DNA of 64,000 nucleotides from CAZUDI01 sp964618975 (GCA_964618975.1 CAZUDI010000005.1:1-64000); one strand, 5' to 3'. Numbered from the stretch's first letter, positions 34,156-46,010 are shown. Numbers and translations are program-made. The notes: a model not told the origin generated them from the letters alone.

Positions 34156-34569
34156 TCAGACGAATTTTGTTTGAAGCCCTGCTTGTCCAGCAGCATGGAT
34201 CTGTCTTTTATCAGAAGAAACGAACAAATCAGCACTCCATTCGAGAGCACAGGATATGTGAAGAGCATCCATTGCTCGAAGAGGATACGTCTCAAGTAAT
34301 TTCGTAGACGTCGATATAACTTCTTCCGTAAGGTTTATTATAAGGATATCTCGAATATCATCGGATAATGCGCGTTTGATGGTATGATAATCTTTTTGAG
34401 ATAAACTTCTTTCTCTCACACGGCGGTTCAAGGCTGAAACAATCTCGGGGATGCAGATCACACTAACAGAGAGATACGATGCGTCCTGACAGATGTTATC
34501 TACCCACTGACTGCCCTTCTCCTCTATGTACCTTTTTGCGAATGAGGATGAATCAAAGAACGTTCTCAC
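34156..34569 (-). CDS. PIN-domain toxin (VapC type)
   Basis: A 137-residue PIN-domain ribonuclease-like protein. The acidic active-site residues are seen in FFDSSSFAKRY (Asp6), the VICIPEIVSAL segment (Glu42), RAMDALHISCAL (Asp100) and FVSSDKRQ (Asp119). Such toxins cleave tRNA or rRNA when freed from their antitoxin. It overlaps the antitoxin gene by 17 bases. The pair is clearly poorer in GC than the surrounding genes, which suggests horizontal acquisition next to the tRNA. Confidence 0.85.
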   Translation of the reverse strand: MRTFFDSSSFAKRYIEEKGSQWVDNICQDASYLSVSVICIPEIVSALNRRVRERSLSQKDYHTIKRALSDDIRDILIINLTEEVISTSTKLLETYPLRAMDALHISCALEWSADLFVSSDKRQIHAAGQAGLQTKFV

Positions 34570-34789
34570 GTTCCCGCTCCTCTATAATAGCCGAAGAAAG
34601 CTCAGCCCCTTTTATAGAAAGACGCAACCCCTGTTTTTTCCATGAAGGGATTGGGGGCTCATTTGAAACTGGGTTAATCTCAGCAATAGCTTTCCCGTGT
34701 CTCACTATAACAAGCTTTTCACCATTCTCAACATCTGAGAAAAAATTTGACGCATGTTTCCTGAATTCAGTGAATGAAACCGTCTTCAT
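34553..34789 (-). CDS. Antitoxin, Phd/YefM family
   Basis: A 78-residue antitoxin with the Phd/YefM start KTVSFTEFRKHASNFFSDVENGE and the VIVRHGKAIAEI strand of the DNA-binding dimer; the C-terminal tail would cover the toxin active site. It precedes and overlaps the PIN toxin gene, the usual order. It should repress its own operon through the palindromes just upstream. Confidence 0.85.
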   Translation of the reverse strand: MKTVSFTEFRKHASNFFSDVENGEKLVIVRHGKAIAEINPVSNEPPIPSWKKQGLRLSIKGAELSSAIIEERERENVL

Positions 34790-34817
34790 AGAACACCCCC
34801 TTCATAGTGCACATCAG

Positions 34818-34835
34818 TGTACATTACACTGTACA
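34818..34835. promoter_or_regulatory. Likely antitoxin operator
   Basis: TGTACA-N6-TGTACA, an exact inverted repeat, nests another one (GTGTA-CAT-TACAC) 29 bases upstream of the antitoxin start. Phd-family antitoxins bind such repeats to autoregulate. No binding evidence beyond sequence. Confidence 0.55.
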
Positions 34836-35363
34836 TGATATCAAGATGTATTTATTAGGCCAACTATGTATTAGAGGGCCGAAAAGCCGCCTTATACTAC
34901 GGATATTTTGCCGCCTAATCAGCTCATCAGGGTTGTTCTACGATGTTTTTACAGTATATCAGATTATTTTTGCAAAGTGTTATACGGCAACCATCCCGGC
35001 CCTTCCCCGCACCTCCCTGAGCGACAGGCATGCATGTGTGGCTGCGCTGTACATCCCCATCTTTCCCCCAGGCCAGTGAAACCCGCGCGCCCATAGCCGC
35101 AAGCCGAGGGATCCGTTGTTTCCTGCCGGTGTCGTCTTTCTCCGTCTATCTCCGGCAGTTTGACTCTTGGGTTTTTTCTCGGGGGAAACCCGGCCCCCTG
35201 TGGGCCATATCCAGGACGGCGGCCCCGAGGCTTACCGGTTATCCGACGTTGCAGGCTGACTGTGGCAGGCGTCCAAGTCCCGGGATAAGCCACCGCGACG
35301 GAATGCAGCTCACGCAGGGGATCAGGATATCCCGCGGCCGGCCGCTGACAGCCGGGATGGCCC
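34836..35363. other. Long intergenic stretch, no gene recognised
   Basis: About 530 bases between the toxin-antitoxin pair and the next gene. GC rises from left to right. Open frames on either strand are short, without ribosome sites or recognisable motifs. It could be a decayed gene or insertion remnant, but I see nothing definite. Confidence 0.55.
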
Positions 35364-35392
35364 TTGATCAAACGCGAGGCATCTTCTATAGT
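35364..35392 (+). promoter_or_regulatory. Candidate promoter for the 35425 gene
   Basis: TTGATC (35364-35369), 17-base spacer, TATAGT (35387-35392), 32 bases upstream of the ATG and upstream of its GGGAGG ribosome site. Confidence 0.6.
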
Positions 35393-35424
35393 TGCTTCCA
35401 TCAAGTCTGCAGGGAGGCTTTAAA

Positions 35425-36195
35425 ATGCTGCAGCAGTACGTGATAACCCCGACGGCGGGCAAGCGCCTGATCGGTAAAGGCATGGCGGCGCACCCCGCCG
35501 TGGGCCGGGCCCTGAGCGCGGGCACGCTGGTGATCGTGGCCGGCACCACCAACGGCTATGTGGCCGAGGAGGTCCTCAAGGGCCTCGGCCAGGCCGAAGG
35601 CTTCTCGCGAAGGCGCTTCTTCCGCGGGCTGACCCTCCCCTCGGCGCGGCCTTCCGCCGGCAGCGGTCGCCTCGCCGACGAAGGGGGCTTCCCGGGCGAC
35701 GTCATCATCAGAGACGGGCGCTGGCTTAAGGGGCAGACCATCTTCGACGTGGCCGACGCGCTCAAGGAGGGCGACCTGATCCTCAAGGGCGCCAACGCCC
35801 TCGACCTCGCGAGAAGCCAGGCCGCCATCCTCATCGGCCACCCGCAGGCCGGAACGATCGGCACGGCCCTGCAGGCCGTGGTCGGGCGCCGCGTGGGGCT
35901 GATCCTGCCGGTGGGGCTCGAAAAGCGCATCCCCGGAGACCTCGAGCGCCTGGCCCGACGCCTGAATGCGCCCACCTCCCAGGGCCCCCGCCTCCTGCCG
36001 GTGGTAGGCGAGGTCTTCACCGAGATCGAGGCCCTTGAGCTCCTCACGGGGGTGCAGGCCGAACTGGTCGCCGCCGGCGGGGTCGCGGGCGCCGAGGGCG
36101 CCGTGTGGCTGGCGCTCGAGGGCCGCGCTTCCCAGCTGGACTCTGCCGGGAAGCTCCTGGCCAAGCTGGCGGGCGAGCCGGCCTTCGCGCTCTAA
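35425..36195 (+). CDS. Conserved-looking protein of unknown function
   Basis: A 256-residue soluble protein, alanine- and glycine-rich, that starts MLQQYVITPTAGKRLIGKG. ATG 35425 is set by GGGAGG eight bases upstream. Small-residue segments (GTLVIVAGTTNGYVAEEVL; LVAAGGVAGAEGAVWLAL) alternate with charged ones, which suggests an alpha/beta fold that binds a phosphate or nucleotide, but I do not recognise the family. It is a single gene with its own promoter, isolated between an acquired toxin-antitoxin pair and two dispersed repeats. Confidence 0.75.
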   Translation: MLQQYVITPTAGKRLIGKGMAAHPAVGRALSAGTLVIVAGTTNGYVAEEVLKGLGQAEGFSRRRFFRGLTLPSARPSAGSGRLADEGGFPGDVIIRDGRWLKGQTIFDVADALKEGDLILKGANALDLARSQAAILIGHPQAGTIGTALQAVVGRRVGLILPVGLEKRIPGDLERLARRLNAPTSQGPRLLPVVGEVFTEIEALELLTGVQAELVAAGGVAGAEGAVWLALEGRASQLDSAGKLLAKLAGEPAFAL

Positions 36196-36228
36196 GGACC
36201 TGCCCCCCCTTCAAAAACCTTTGATCAC

Positions 36229-36310
36229 GGGGATGAACCCCAGGGCAAACCAAGAACCCCTGCTTGCCGCCGCGGACGGGTAAGGGAATGCGGCCCGCAC
36301 GCGATTAATG
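36229..36310 (+). repeat. Dispersed intergenic repeat, copy 3
   Basis: GGGGATGAACCCCAGGGCAA, then TGCCGCCGCGGACGGG and GCGATTAATGC in the shared order. It follows the unknown 35425 gene directly. Confidence 0.7.
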
Positions 36311-36355
36311 CTCGCGCGTCCTGCGGCCGATCAGATAAAGAGATGCTGTCAATTC

Positions 36356-36426
36356 ATGGGGATGAACCCCGGGACCGACCCGGAAGACTTGGGCGGGAGA
36401 CCGTCTGCGGCCGGGATATGACCCCG
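36356..36426 (+). repeat. Dispersed intergenic repeat, copy 4 (partial)
   Basis: GGGGATGAACCCCGGG and a related GC-rich body, 46 bases after copy 3. The 3' part has diverged and runs into the leader of the hybrid kinase gene. Confidence 0.55.
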
Positions 36427-36452
36427 GAGGATGAAAAAAGGGATGATGCCGC

Positions 36453-39575
<3,123 letters not shown>

Positions 39576-39587
39576 GGGGCGTCGCGA

Positions 39588-40907
39588 CTAGGGCCTGATC
39601 AGGGCCCCCATCTGTGAGGAGAGGACCGCATGCAGACGGGCCAGATGCTCGTCATCGGTCGTGATGAAGCGCAGCAACTCCTTGTGGCCGAGGTGGGGGG
39701 CCAGGCACAGCATGAAGACCGGACACACCCCCAGGACCATGGCCAGCGCCACACGCTGCTCCCACATGTCGAGCCCGTCCCGGGCCTCCTGGTGCATGAT
39801 CTGGGGAATGCCGCCGCCGAAGCGCGCGTAGACCCCGGAAAAAATCGCCGGCCGGGCCTCCCGGGAGGCCGTCTCCGGCGGAGACAGGATGGCCGCGCGG
39901 GCCTTCTCCCGGCTCATCCCGGGCCGCAGGGCGGTAGCGGCGCCGACCGGATCCACCCCCAAACGCTGGCATTCTCCGAGGAAAAACAGCGCCTCCTCGC
40001 CGCAGGCGGCCTCCAGGGCGCTGAGCCCCTCGTAGTCGAGGAGCCCCAGGCCCTGCCGTGAGCGCCCCCCGTCCGCTCCCCGGGGGGGGCGGTACGCGAC
40101 ATAGCTCCGGCAGGGCAAGGGGCAGTGGTAGCAGGCATGGGCCTTGCGGTGGGCCTTGTGCAGGGTTCTGCGAAGAGTCTTGCCCGCCCCCATGCGCTCC
40201 AGCACGAGCTCCCCGAAGCGCGTGCGCCGCCCATAGAGCGCGCGCACCTTCCTAGCCGTCTCCAGCCCCAGGGCCGGGTTGTCCTCCCCGAAGGCCAGCC
40301 GGCCGCTGCCGGTCAAGGTCAGGAGCTTGAGGTTCTTGCGGGAAAAGGCCGCGCCCAGGCCGACCTTGTCGAGGCCGCCCCAGGTGCCCGTGCTCAGGGT
40401 GGCGTGCCGCGCGCCGGAAATGGCCGCCGGGCCGGTGGCGAGAAAGGCCTCCGGGCAGGTATCTCCCGGACGCATGAGCCTTGCGGCGACCTGCGGCAGC
40501 GTGAGCCCGTCACAGTCCGCGGCCGGGGCCAGCGTCATATGGGACCGGGTGAGGTGAAGGGCCAGCGATGCTGGGGCATGCCCGGTGATGACGAGGAAGT
40601 CGATCCCGCAGAACTTGAGCTGGGGACCGCTGTCGAGCAGACAGGGCACGTGGTGCGCCGCCCCGTCCTGGCCCAGAAAACTTGCCACCATGAGGCAGGA
40701 GGCCGGAGCGAAGCTGCCGGTCAAGGGCCCGGTCCCCAGGACCAGGGGGTCCTCCTCGCGATAGCGTCCCAGCAGCGCCGCGTTCACCGCCGCACCCCCC
40801 AGGGCCTCCGCGACGAGCCCGATGGGGAGTTCGGAAAGGTGCGTGGAGCCCCGGGTGAGATCGACGTGGGCTATTGTACCGTTATAGAATCGCCTGATCC
40901 AGTCCAT
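39588..40907 (-). CDS. Short divergent aldehyde ferredoxin oxidoreductase-family protein
   Basis: A 439-residue AOR-family protein, against about 600 for canonical members and for the other AOR in this cluster. The N-terminal tungstopterin domain is recognisable (GTIAHVDLTRG, EALGGAAVNAALL, LVLGTGPLTGSFAP), and the [4Fe-4S] ligands are Cys259, Cys262 and Cys266 (CYHCPLPC); a later Cys near 407 could be the fourth. Typical AOR segments in the middle and end are shortened. ATG 40907 lies inside the upstream gene (37-base overlap). It may have another substrate or a purely electron-transfer role. Confidence 0.78.
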   Translation of the reverse strand: MDWIRRFYNGTIAHVDLTRGSTHLSELPIGLVAEALGGAAVNAALLGRYREEDPLVLGTGPLTGSFAPASCLMVASFLGQDGAAHHVPCLLDSGPQLKFCGIDFLVITGHAPASLALHLTRSHMTLAPAADCDGLTLPQVAARLMRPGDTCPEAFLATGPAAISGARHATLSTGTWGGLDKVGLGAAFSRKNLKLLTLTGSGRLAFGEDNPALGLETARKVRALYGRRTRFGELVLERMGAGKTLRRTLHKAHRKAHACYHCPLPCRSYVAYRPPRGADGGRSRQGLGLLDYEGLSALEAACGEEALFFLGECQRLGVDPVGAATALRPGMSREKARAAILSPPETASREARPAIFSGVYARFGGGIPQIMHQEARDGLDMWEQRVALAMVLGVCPVFMLCLAPHLGHKELLRFITTDDEHLARLHAVLSSQMGALIRP

Positions 40908-42190
40908 AGCGTCACTTCTCCCGGTACCGTCTTCTGCCATCGGAAACGCACCTTGGCGGCGCCGTAGGGGCAGCGGTCGACACAGCGCAGGCACATGATG
41001 CACTCGGCCATGGGTATCCTGGGTGAGATGCCCTCACGCAGGCTGTCGCGGTCGATGATCCCCATGGGACACACCTCGGCGCACTGCATGCACGAGAACT
41101 TCTTGCACTTGCTGGCACCGATGACGATCTTGATCAGGCCCAGCTTGGCCGCGAGCGCCAGCACGGCCCCCACCGGGCAGAGGTAGCGGCACCACGACCG
41201 GCGCTCGCCCAGCTCCAGCGAGGTCAGGGCGGACACGATCGCCAGGTTGGCCCCCTTAATGACCCCGCCGGGTCCGTAGGAGCGGCAGAGGCTGCCGATG
41301 GGGCAGACCGTGCAGAAGGGCTGGAACCCCAGGCCCGCCGCCCCGCAGACACTCCCGGCCAGCACGCCGTACTTGATCATGCGGCCCCTGATGAAACGCG
41401 GAAGCCCGAACTTGGGCACGACCGCCCCCACCAGGTCCAGGACGAAACCGAAGGGGCAGACCCAGCCACAGAAGACCCGGCCGAGGAGCACGGTCAGGGC
41501 GATCAGCACCAGGGCCGCCCCCAGGCCCACCCACACCAGCGTGCCGCTGGCGGCTATGTTCTGCAGGGTGCCCGTGGGACACGGCAGGCTCACCACCCCG
41601 GCGGTAAAGGCGCAGAAGGTGCCGATAAGAATCATCACCAGCAGCATAAACGAGAGCAGCTGCACGGGCCAGCGCAGAAACCTGATCCAGCCGAGCGCCT
41701 TGCCACGCACGAAGCGCAGCGCCCCCTCGGGACAGTGCTGCACGCACAGGGGATCGCCGTCGCACAGGTCACACTTGTGGATGTGCCCGGTCTCCGGCTC
41801 GACGAGCGGGGCGGCCTCCGGGCAGGCCAGGGTGCAGATGCCGCACTCCACGCAGAAGCGCTCGTTGATGCGCACGATCCCCTCGGGGTCCTTCTCGATG
41901 GCGTGCACCGGACAGGCCTCCATGCAGAGCGGCTCGCGGCAGTGCAGACACAGGATCGCGAAATTCATGGCGTTCTCGTCGGTACGCAGCACCTTGATGC
42001 TGGCCGCCGCCAGGGCCACGGCGGCGGTATTGCGGGTGGAGCAGACCATCTCACACGCCGAACACCCGGTACAGCGAGAGGGATCGAAGACGATCACGGG
42101 CGGCCGCCGGGGCAGCCGACGCCTTCTCGCAAGGGGCCGCACCTCGTCGATCCCCAAACTCTCCTCAGGAAGGTGAACGGATTCCTGCAT
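40871..42190 (-). CDS. Polyferredoxin-NapH-type membrane fusion protein
   Basis: A 439-residue fusion. Residues about 30-165 form a DmsB/HycB-like electron-transfer domain with several [4Fe-4S] motifs (CTGCSACEMVC, CVECGICTLAC, CDLCDGDPLC). Residues about 175-370 are NapH-like, with about four membrane segments and the CGWVCPFG and CRYLCPVGA motifs. A final ferredoxin (CMQCAEVCP, CIMCLRCVDRCP) ends the chain. NapH relatives oxidise quinol or pass electrons at the membrane. This is the likely membrane anchor of the cluster. Having both modules in one chain is unusual. Confidence 0.85.
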   Translation of the reverse strand: MQESVHLPEESLGIDEVRPLARRRRLPRRPPVIVFDPSRCTGCSACEMVCSTRNTAAVALAAASIKVLRTDENAMNFAILCLHCREPLCMEACPVHAIEKDPEGIVRINERFCVECGICTLACPEAAPLVEPETGHIHKCDLCDGDPLCVQHCPEGALRFVRGKALGWIRFLRWPVQLLSFMLLVMILIGTFCAFTAGVVSLPCPTGTLQNIAASGTLVWVGLGAALVLIALTVLLGRVFCGWVCPFGFVLDLVGAVVPKFGLPRFIRGRMIKYGVLAGSVCGAAGLGFQPFCTVCPIGSLCRSYGPGGVIKGANLAIVSALTSLELGERRSWCRYLCPVGAVLALAAKLGLIKIVIGASKCKKFSCMQCAEVCPMGIIDRDSLREGISPRIPMAECIMCLRCVDRCPYGAAKVRFRWQKTVPGEVTLWTGSGDSITVQ

Positions 42191-42202
42191 GATACTCCCC
42201 TC

Positions 42203-42661
42203 TCAATAATACGCGTTTCTGAGCAGGTAGACCCTGCGGCGACAGGCGGGGCACAGCTCCAGAAAGGACTGCGGCTCCCCCGTGAGCCTGGCACTGACAT
42301 AGTCCGCCACCCTGGCGACCACGAAGCGTTCCCCGCAGGCACGGCACGCTCTCAAGTCCCCGGCGGCGCCCTGCTCGATGGCCAGGTGCCTGAGCCCCCG
42401 GATCAGGTCACGACAGCTGACCCCCTCGGGGCAGACCTCGGTGCCGGCATTGCACTCGGTGCAGTACCAGAGGCACGCATCTTCCAGGATGGCGCTGCCC
42501 ATGACGGTCTTCCTGATCACCCCACGGGGCGACATCTCGATGGAGAAGTTTCCATACATCTCGTTCATGGGGCACACCGCCACGCAGCGGCCGCATTCCA
42601 CGCAGCACAAGGCCCGGGAGGACTGCATGATCCTCAAAATCTCATCCGGCTGTTTCATCAT
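42203..42661 (-). CDS. HdrC-like iron-sulfur protein
   Basis: A 152-residue protein with two [4Fe-4S] motifs like those of heterodisulfide reductase subunit C (CCVECGRCVAVCP and CTECNAGTEVCP) and a C-terminal rubredoxin-like set of Cys pairs (CRACG, CPACRR). The first ATG (42661) overlaps the fdhA stop by four bases, which sets the start. It would pass electrons between the HdrA/FdhA part and the membrane fusion protein. No HdrB partner is encoded nearby. Confidence 0.85.
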   Translation of the reverse strand: MMKQPDEILRIMQSSRALCCVECGRCVAVCPMNEMYGNFSIEMSPRGVIRKTVMGSAILEDACLWYCTECNAGTEVCPEGVSCRDLIRGLRHLAIEQGAAGDLRACRACGERFVVARVADYVSARLTGEPQSFLELCPACRRRVYLLRNAYY

Positions 42662-44688
42662 AGCTTCTCCAGGCGCACCGCGCACACCTTGAACTCGGGG
42701 ATCTTGGAGACCGGGTCCAGTTCCTCGATGGTCAGGGCATTGGCCGGGGCCTCGTGGAAATGAAAGGGGGCGAAGATCGAGCCCGGAGAGACCCGCTCGG
42801 TCATCCGCGCCGTGGTGGTGATCTGTCCCCGGCGGGTTATGAGCCGCACCGCGCCCCCGTCTTTGATGCCGAGCCGCCGGGCGTCCTGCGGGCTCACCTC
42901 CACGAAGGGCCGGTCAAGTTCACGGTTCAGGAAACTCGAGCGCCTCGTCATGGTGCCCGTGTGGTAATGGGAGAACATGCGCCCGGTGATCAGGGTGAGG
43001 GGATAGTCGTCATCCGGCATCTCCCTAGGCGGGGTATAGTCGGGCACCACGAAGAGCCCCCGACCGCGGGTGAAACGTTCGCGGTGCAGGTAATGGGTAC
43101 CGGGATGTCCCTCGTCCGGGCACGGCCAGAGGAGGCCCGCCCCTTCCAGCCGCGGGTGGTGCACCCCGCCGAAGATCGGGGCGACCTTGGCGATCTCGTC
43201 CATGACCGCCGCGGCGTCTCCATAGTCAAAATCGAGCCCCAGCTTGCGCCCGAGCGCGCACAGGATGCTCAGGTCGCCACGCGCCTCGCCCGGCGGCGCG
43301 ACCGCCTGGCGCACGAGCTGGATGCGACGCTCGGTGTTCGTGAAGGTGCCGTTCTTCTCGGCGAAGCACGCCCCCGGCAGCACGAGATCGGCGAAGCGGG
43401 CGGTCTCGGTCAGGAAGATGTCCTGCACGATGAGGAAGTCCAGCTTGGGCAGGCATTCCATGACATGCTTCTGATACGGATCGCTCAAAAGAGGGTTTTC
43501 CGCCATGATATACAGGGCGCGAATGCCGTCTCCGGCAGAGCCGATGATCTCGGTGAGCGTCAAACCGGCACTGGCCGACAGCGGCACCCCCCAGGCCAGC
43601 TCGAATTTCTGCCGCACGGCCTCGTCGGCCACATTCTGGTAGCCCGGATACACGTTGGGCAGCCCGCCCATGTCGCAGGCCCCCTGCACGTTGTTCTGGC
43701 CCCTCAAGGGGCAGATGCCGGAGTGTTCCTTGCCCACGTGCCCGCAGAGCATGGCCAGGTCGCAGATGGCCAGGACGTTCGCGGTGCCGCAGGCATGCTG
43801 GGTGATCCCCATGCAGAAGACGATGGAGGCCTCCGTGGCGCGGGCATAGATCTCGGCCACCGCGCGGATGCGCTCGGGTGCGATGCCGCTCTCGGCGGCG
43901 GACCGCTCGGGTGTCCAGGTATCGAGAAAGTCCGTGAGCGTCTCGAAGCCCTCGGTGCGAGCTTCCACGAAGTCCATGCGGGCCAGGCCTCTCTCCCGGA
44001 TGTGGTTCATCATGCCGCCGATGAGCGGGATGTCGCTCCCCGAACGCAGCGCCAGGTGGATGTCGGCGTTGCGGGCCACCTCGGTCAGACGCGGATCCAC
44101 CACCACCAGGGTGGCGCCCTGGGCCTGGGCACGGTAGATCTCGCCCATGATGATGGGGTGGGTCTCGGCGGCATTCGACCCGAACATGAGGATGCAGTCG
44201 GCCCCGGTGAAGTCCCCGATGGCGTTCGTCATGGCCCCGCTGCCGAGCGCACGCGCCATGGCGGCCGCCGTGGGTCCGTGGCAGAGCCTGGCGCAGTGGT
44301 CCACGTTGTTGGTGCCGAAGCCGGCGCGGATGAGCTTCTGGAAGAGGTAGTTCTCCTCGTTCGTGCACTTGGCCGAGCACAGCCCGGCCACGGCGTCGGC
44401 CCCGTGGGTGCGGGAGGCCGCCTGGAGTCTGTCGGCGGCGATCTCGAGGGCCTCGTCCCACGGGATTTCCCGGAACTCCCCGTTCTGTTTGAGCAGCGGC
44501 CGGGTGAGCCGCTCGGGGTGGTGCACGAACTCGCCGGCCGACCAGCCCTTGATGCACAGCGTGCCGCGGCTGACGGGGTGATCCCGGTCGGGCAGCGTCC
44601 GCACGATCCTGCCGTTGGCCACCTGGAGCACCAGGCCGCATCCGGTTCCGCAGTAGGGGCAGATGGTCTTTACGAAGTCAAGTTTCAT
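42658..44688 (-). CDS. fdhA: Molybdopterin formate dehydrogenase catalytic subunit, cysteine type
   Basis: A 676-residue oxidoreductase of the DMSO reductase superfamily. The N-terminal [4Fe-4S] is held by Cys10, Cys13, Cys17 and Cys45. The catalytic metal ligand is Cys136 in CARLCHGPT, so this is not a selenoenzyme. NVDHCARLC and FMGITQHACG-like segments are typical for formate dehydrogenases. There is no Tat signal, so it is cytoplasmic. It overlaps fdhB (11 bases) and the HdrC gene (4 bases), and joins formate to the HdrA flavoproteins. Confidence 0.93.
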   Translation of the reverse strand: MKLDFVKTICPYCGTGCGLVLQVANGRIVRTLPDRDHPVSRGTLCIKGWSAGEFVHHPERLTRPLLKQNGEFREIPWDEALEIAADRLQAASRTHGADAVAGLCSAKCTNEENYLFQKLIRAGFGTNNVDHCARLCHGPTAAAMARALGSGAMTNAIGDFTGADCILMFGSNAAETHPIIMGEIYRAQAQGATLVVVDPRLTEVARNADIHLALRSGSDIPLIGGMMNHIRERGLARMDFVEARTEGFETLTDFLDTWTPERSAAESGIAPERIRAVAEIYARATEASIVFCMGITQHACGTANVLAICDLAMLCGHVGKEHSGICPLRGQNNVQGACDMGGLPNVYPGYQNVADEAVRQKFELAWGVPLSASAGLTLTEIIGSAGDGIRALYIMAENPLLSDPYQKHVMECLPKLDFLIVQDIFLTETARFADLVLPGACFAEKNGTFTNTERRIQLVRQAVAPPGEARGDLSILCALGRKLGLDFDYGDAAAVMDEIAKVAPIFGGVHHPRLEGAGLLWPCPDEGHPGTHYLHRERFTRGRGLFVVPDYTPPREMPDDDYPLTLITGRMFSHYHTGTMTRRSSFLNRELDRPFVEVSPQDARRLGIKDGGAVRLITRRGQITTTARMTERVSPGSIFAPFHFHEAPANALTIEELDPVSKIPEFKVCAVRLEKL

Positions 44689-45532
44689 GCTTCTCCCCCA
44701 TCGAATCGATCCATGCGGGCTCACGGCAGCCGGGCAACGGCTCCTGCCGCAGATCGGCCAGCACCGGCGAGGGGCGTTCGCGCTCGATCCCGGCCTCGTA
44801 GCCATAGGCCTCCTGGAGATGGCGCCGCATGACGAGCTGCAGATGCAAAAGCGGGATATCCACCGGACAGGCATCCTGGCAGGCGCCGCAGGCCACACAG
44901 GTGTCGCTCAGGTGAAAGGCCCTGATCAGGTGGTAAGAAATCATGTCGGCGGGGATCTCCCCGCGCCTGACCCACAGGTCGTCCTCGAGCTTGCAGGGCA
45001 CACACACGCAGATGGGGCAGGCATTGCGGCACCCGTAGCACTTGATGCAGCGGGCGAACTCGTTGCGCCAGAGCTGCAGGCGCGCTTCGGCATCGGCGTC
45101 CATCCAGCGCCGTACCCGTTCGTCGCTGAAGGGGTCCACCCCGTCGACCATAGTCCCGATCATGATCTCCTGCGGATAGGGCCGGGGGCACAGGCAGGCC
45201 CGGGCCTGCTCGGCGCTGCAGGCCATACCGATCCTCACCAGGCGCCCCTCGTCGAGCTGGTGGCGCTTGACAAGCTCGATCAGGGCCCGCTCGTCACAGC
45301 CGCGGCAGATCACGGCCAGCCGATAATCCGCGGGCAGCCCTTCCAGGAGCTGCATGCCCAGCTTGGCCAGGGGCCACTTAGGCTCCAGCACCAGCTCATC
45401 GAGTTTGTCCGGAGCGCCGAAGACGTACGGGGCCACACCCGCGGGCGTGGCGCGCAGTCCCAGCACGCCGTGGGCCTGCCCCCCGGCCAGCAGCTCAGCG
45501 GACACCCTGAGGGCCTCATCACGCATCGTCAT
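44678..45532 (-). CDS. Formate dehydrogenase beta-like iron-sulfur subunit (FrhB/FdhB family)
   Basis: A 284-residue protein with the FrhB/FdhB stretch AVICRGCDERALIELVKRHQ near residue 95 and two ferredoxin motifs (CIKCYGCRNACPICVC; CVACGACQDACP). It appears shorter than full F420-binding FdhB, so flavin or F420 use is uncertain. ATG 45532 overlaps the mvhD 3' end by 14 bases and has GGGGTGGAG upstream. It should wire FdhA to MvhD/HdrA. Confidence 0.82.
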   Translation of the reverse strand: MTMRDEALRVSAELLAGGQAHGVLGLRATPAGVAPYVFGAPDKLDELVLEPKWPLAKLGMQLLEGLPADYRLAVICRGCDERALIELVKRHQLDEGRLVRIGMACSAEQARACLCPRPYPQEIMIGTMVDGVDPFSDERVRRWMDADAEARLQLWRNEFARCIKCYGCRNACPICVCVPCKLEDDLWVRRGEIPADMISYHLIRAFHLSDTCVACGACQDACPVDIPLLHLQLVMRRHLQEAYGYEAGIERERPSPVLADLRQEPLPGCREPAWIDSMGEKHET

Positions 45533-46010
45533 GCTCCACCCCTGAGCATAGGTTCCCCGGGTCCGGCCGCCCCTCAGCAAGCGGCGGCAGTCGCCTGAGC
45601 CCCTCCATGAAGTCCCGCATCAGGCGGACAAACTGGTGGTGCTCATGCCCGGTCCCGAAACTGGTCAGGAGCCGTCCGGGGTCGATGCCCACGGTCGCGA
45701 GCAGCCCCTTGAGCAACTCAAGCCGTTTGAAACACCGGTGATTGGCATCGTTGTAACGGCAGCCGCCCAGGTGACACCCGAGCACGGCCACGCCGTCGAT
45801 GCCCTGGGAGAAGGCGCGGATGACGGCATCCGGCTCCACCCGCGCGATACATTCCACCGGGATCACCCGGAAATTCACCGGCAGCGGCTGCCTCTGCTTG
45901 CCGGCGGCGTCCGCGCCGATCAGCGCGCACCAGCGGCAGGCAAACACGATCACCCGCGGCGCGTCCACCTGCCCTTCCGTTATCGTCAGCGCCTCCGAGG
46001 CCATCTTCAC
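45519..46010 (-). CDS. MvhD/FlpD-family iron-sulfur protein
   Basis: A 163-residue [2Fe-2S] protein. The family cysteines are in FACRWCAL, VECIARVEP and LGCHLGGCRYNDAN. In methanogens MvhD passes electrons from hydrogenase or formate dehydrogenase to HdrA. GTG 46010 is the favoured start: GGAGG lies seven bases upstream and GTG overlaps the HdrA stop by four bases; ATG 46004 is the alternative. Its position between HdrA and FdhB matches that electron path. Confidence 0.9.
   Translation of the reverse strand: MKMASEALTITEGQVDAPRVIVFACRWCALIGADAAGKQRQPLPVNFRVIPVECIARVEPDAVIRAFSQGIDGVAVLGCHLGGCRYNDANHRCFKRLELLKGLLATVGIDPGRLLTSFGTGHEHHQFVRLMRDFMEGLRRLPPLAEGRPDPGNLCSGVEHDDA

Noticed and set aside
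34077..34307. 76-codon plus-strand frame
   Set aside because: Mostly antisense to the PIN toxin, no ribosome site or motif.
33689..35424. Integrated element with att repeats at tRNA-Asn
   Set aside because: No second copy of the tRNA 3' end, integrase or transposase was found in the window.
42754..44832. 692-codon plus-strand frame opposite fdhA
   Set aside because: Fully antisense to a certain formate dehydrogenase, repetitive His/Gly/Val-rich composition, no ribosome site.
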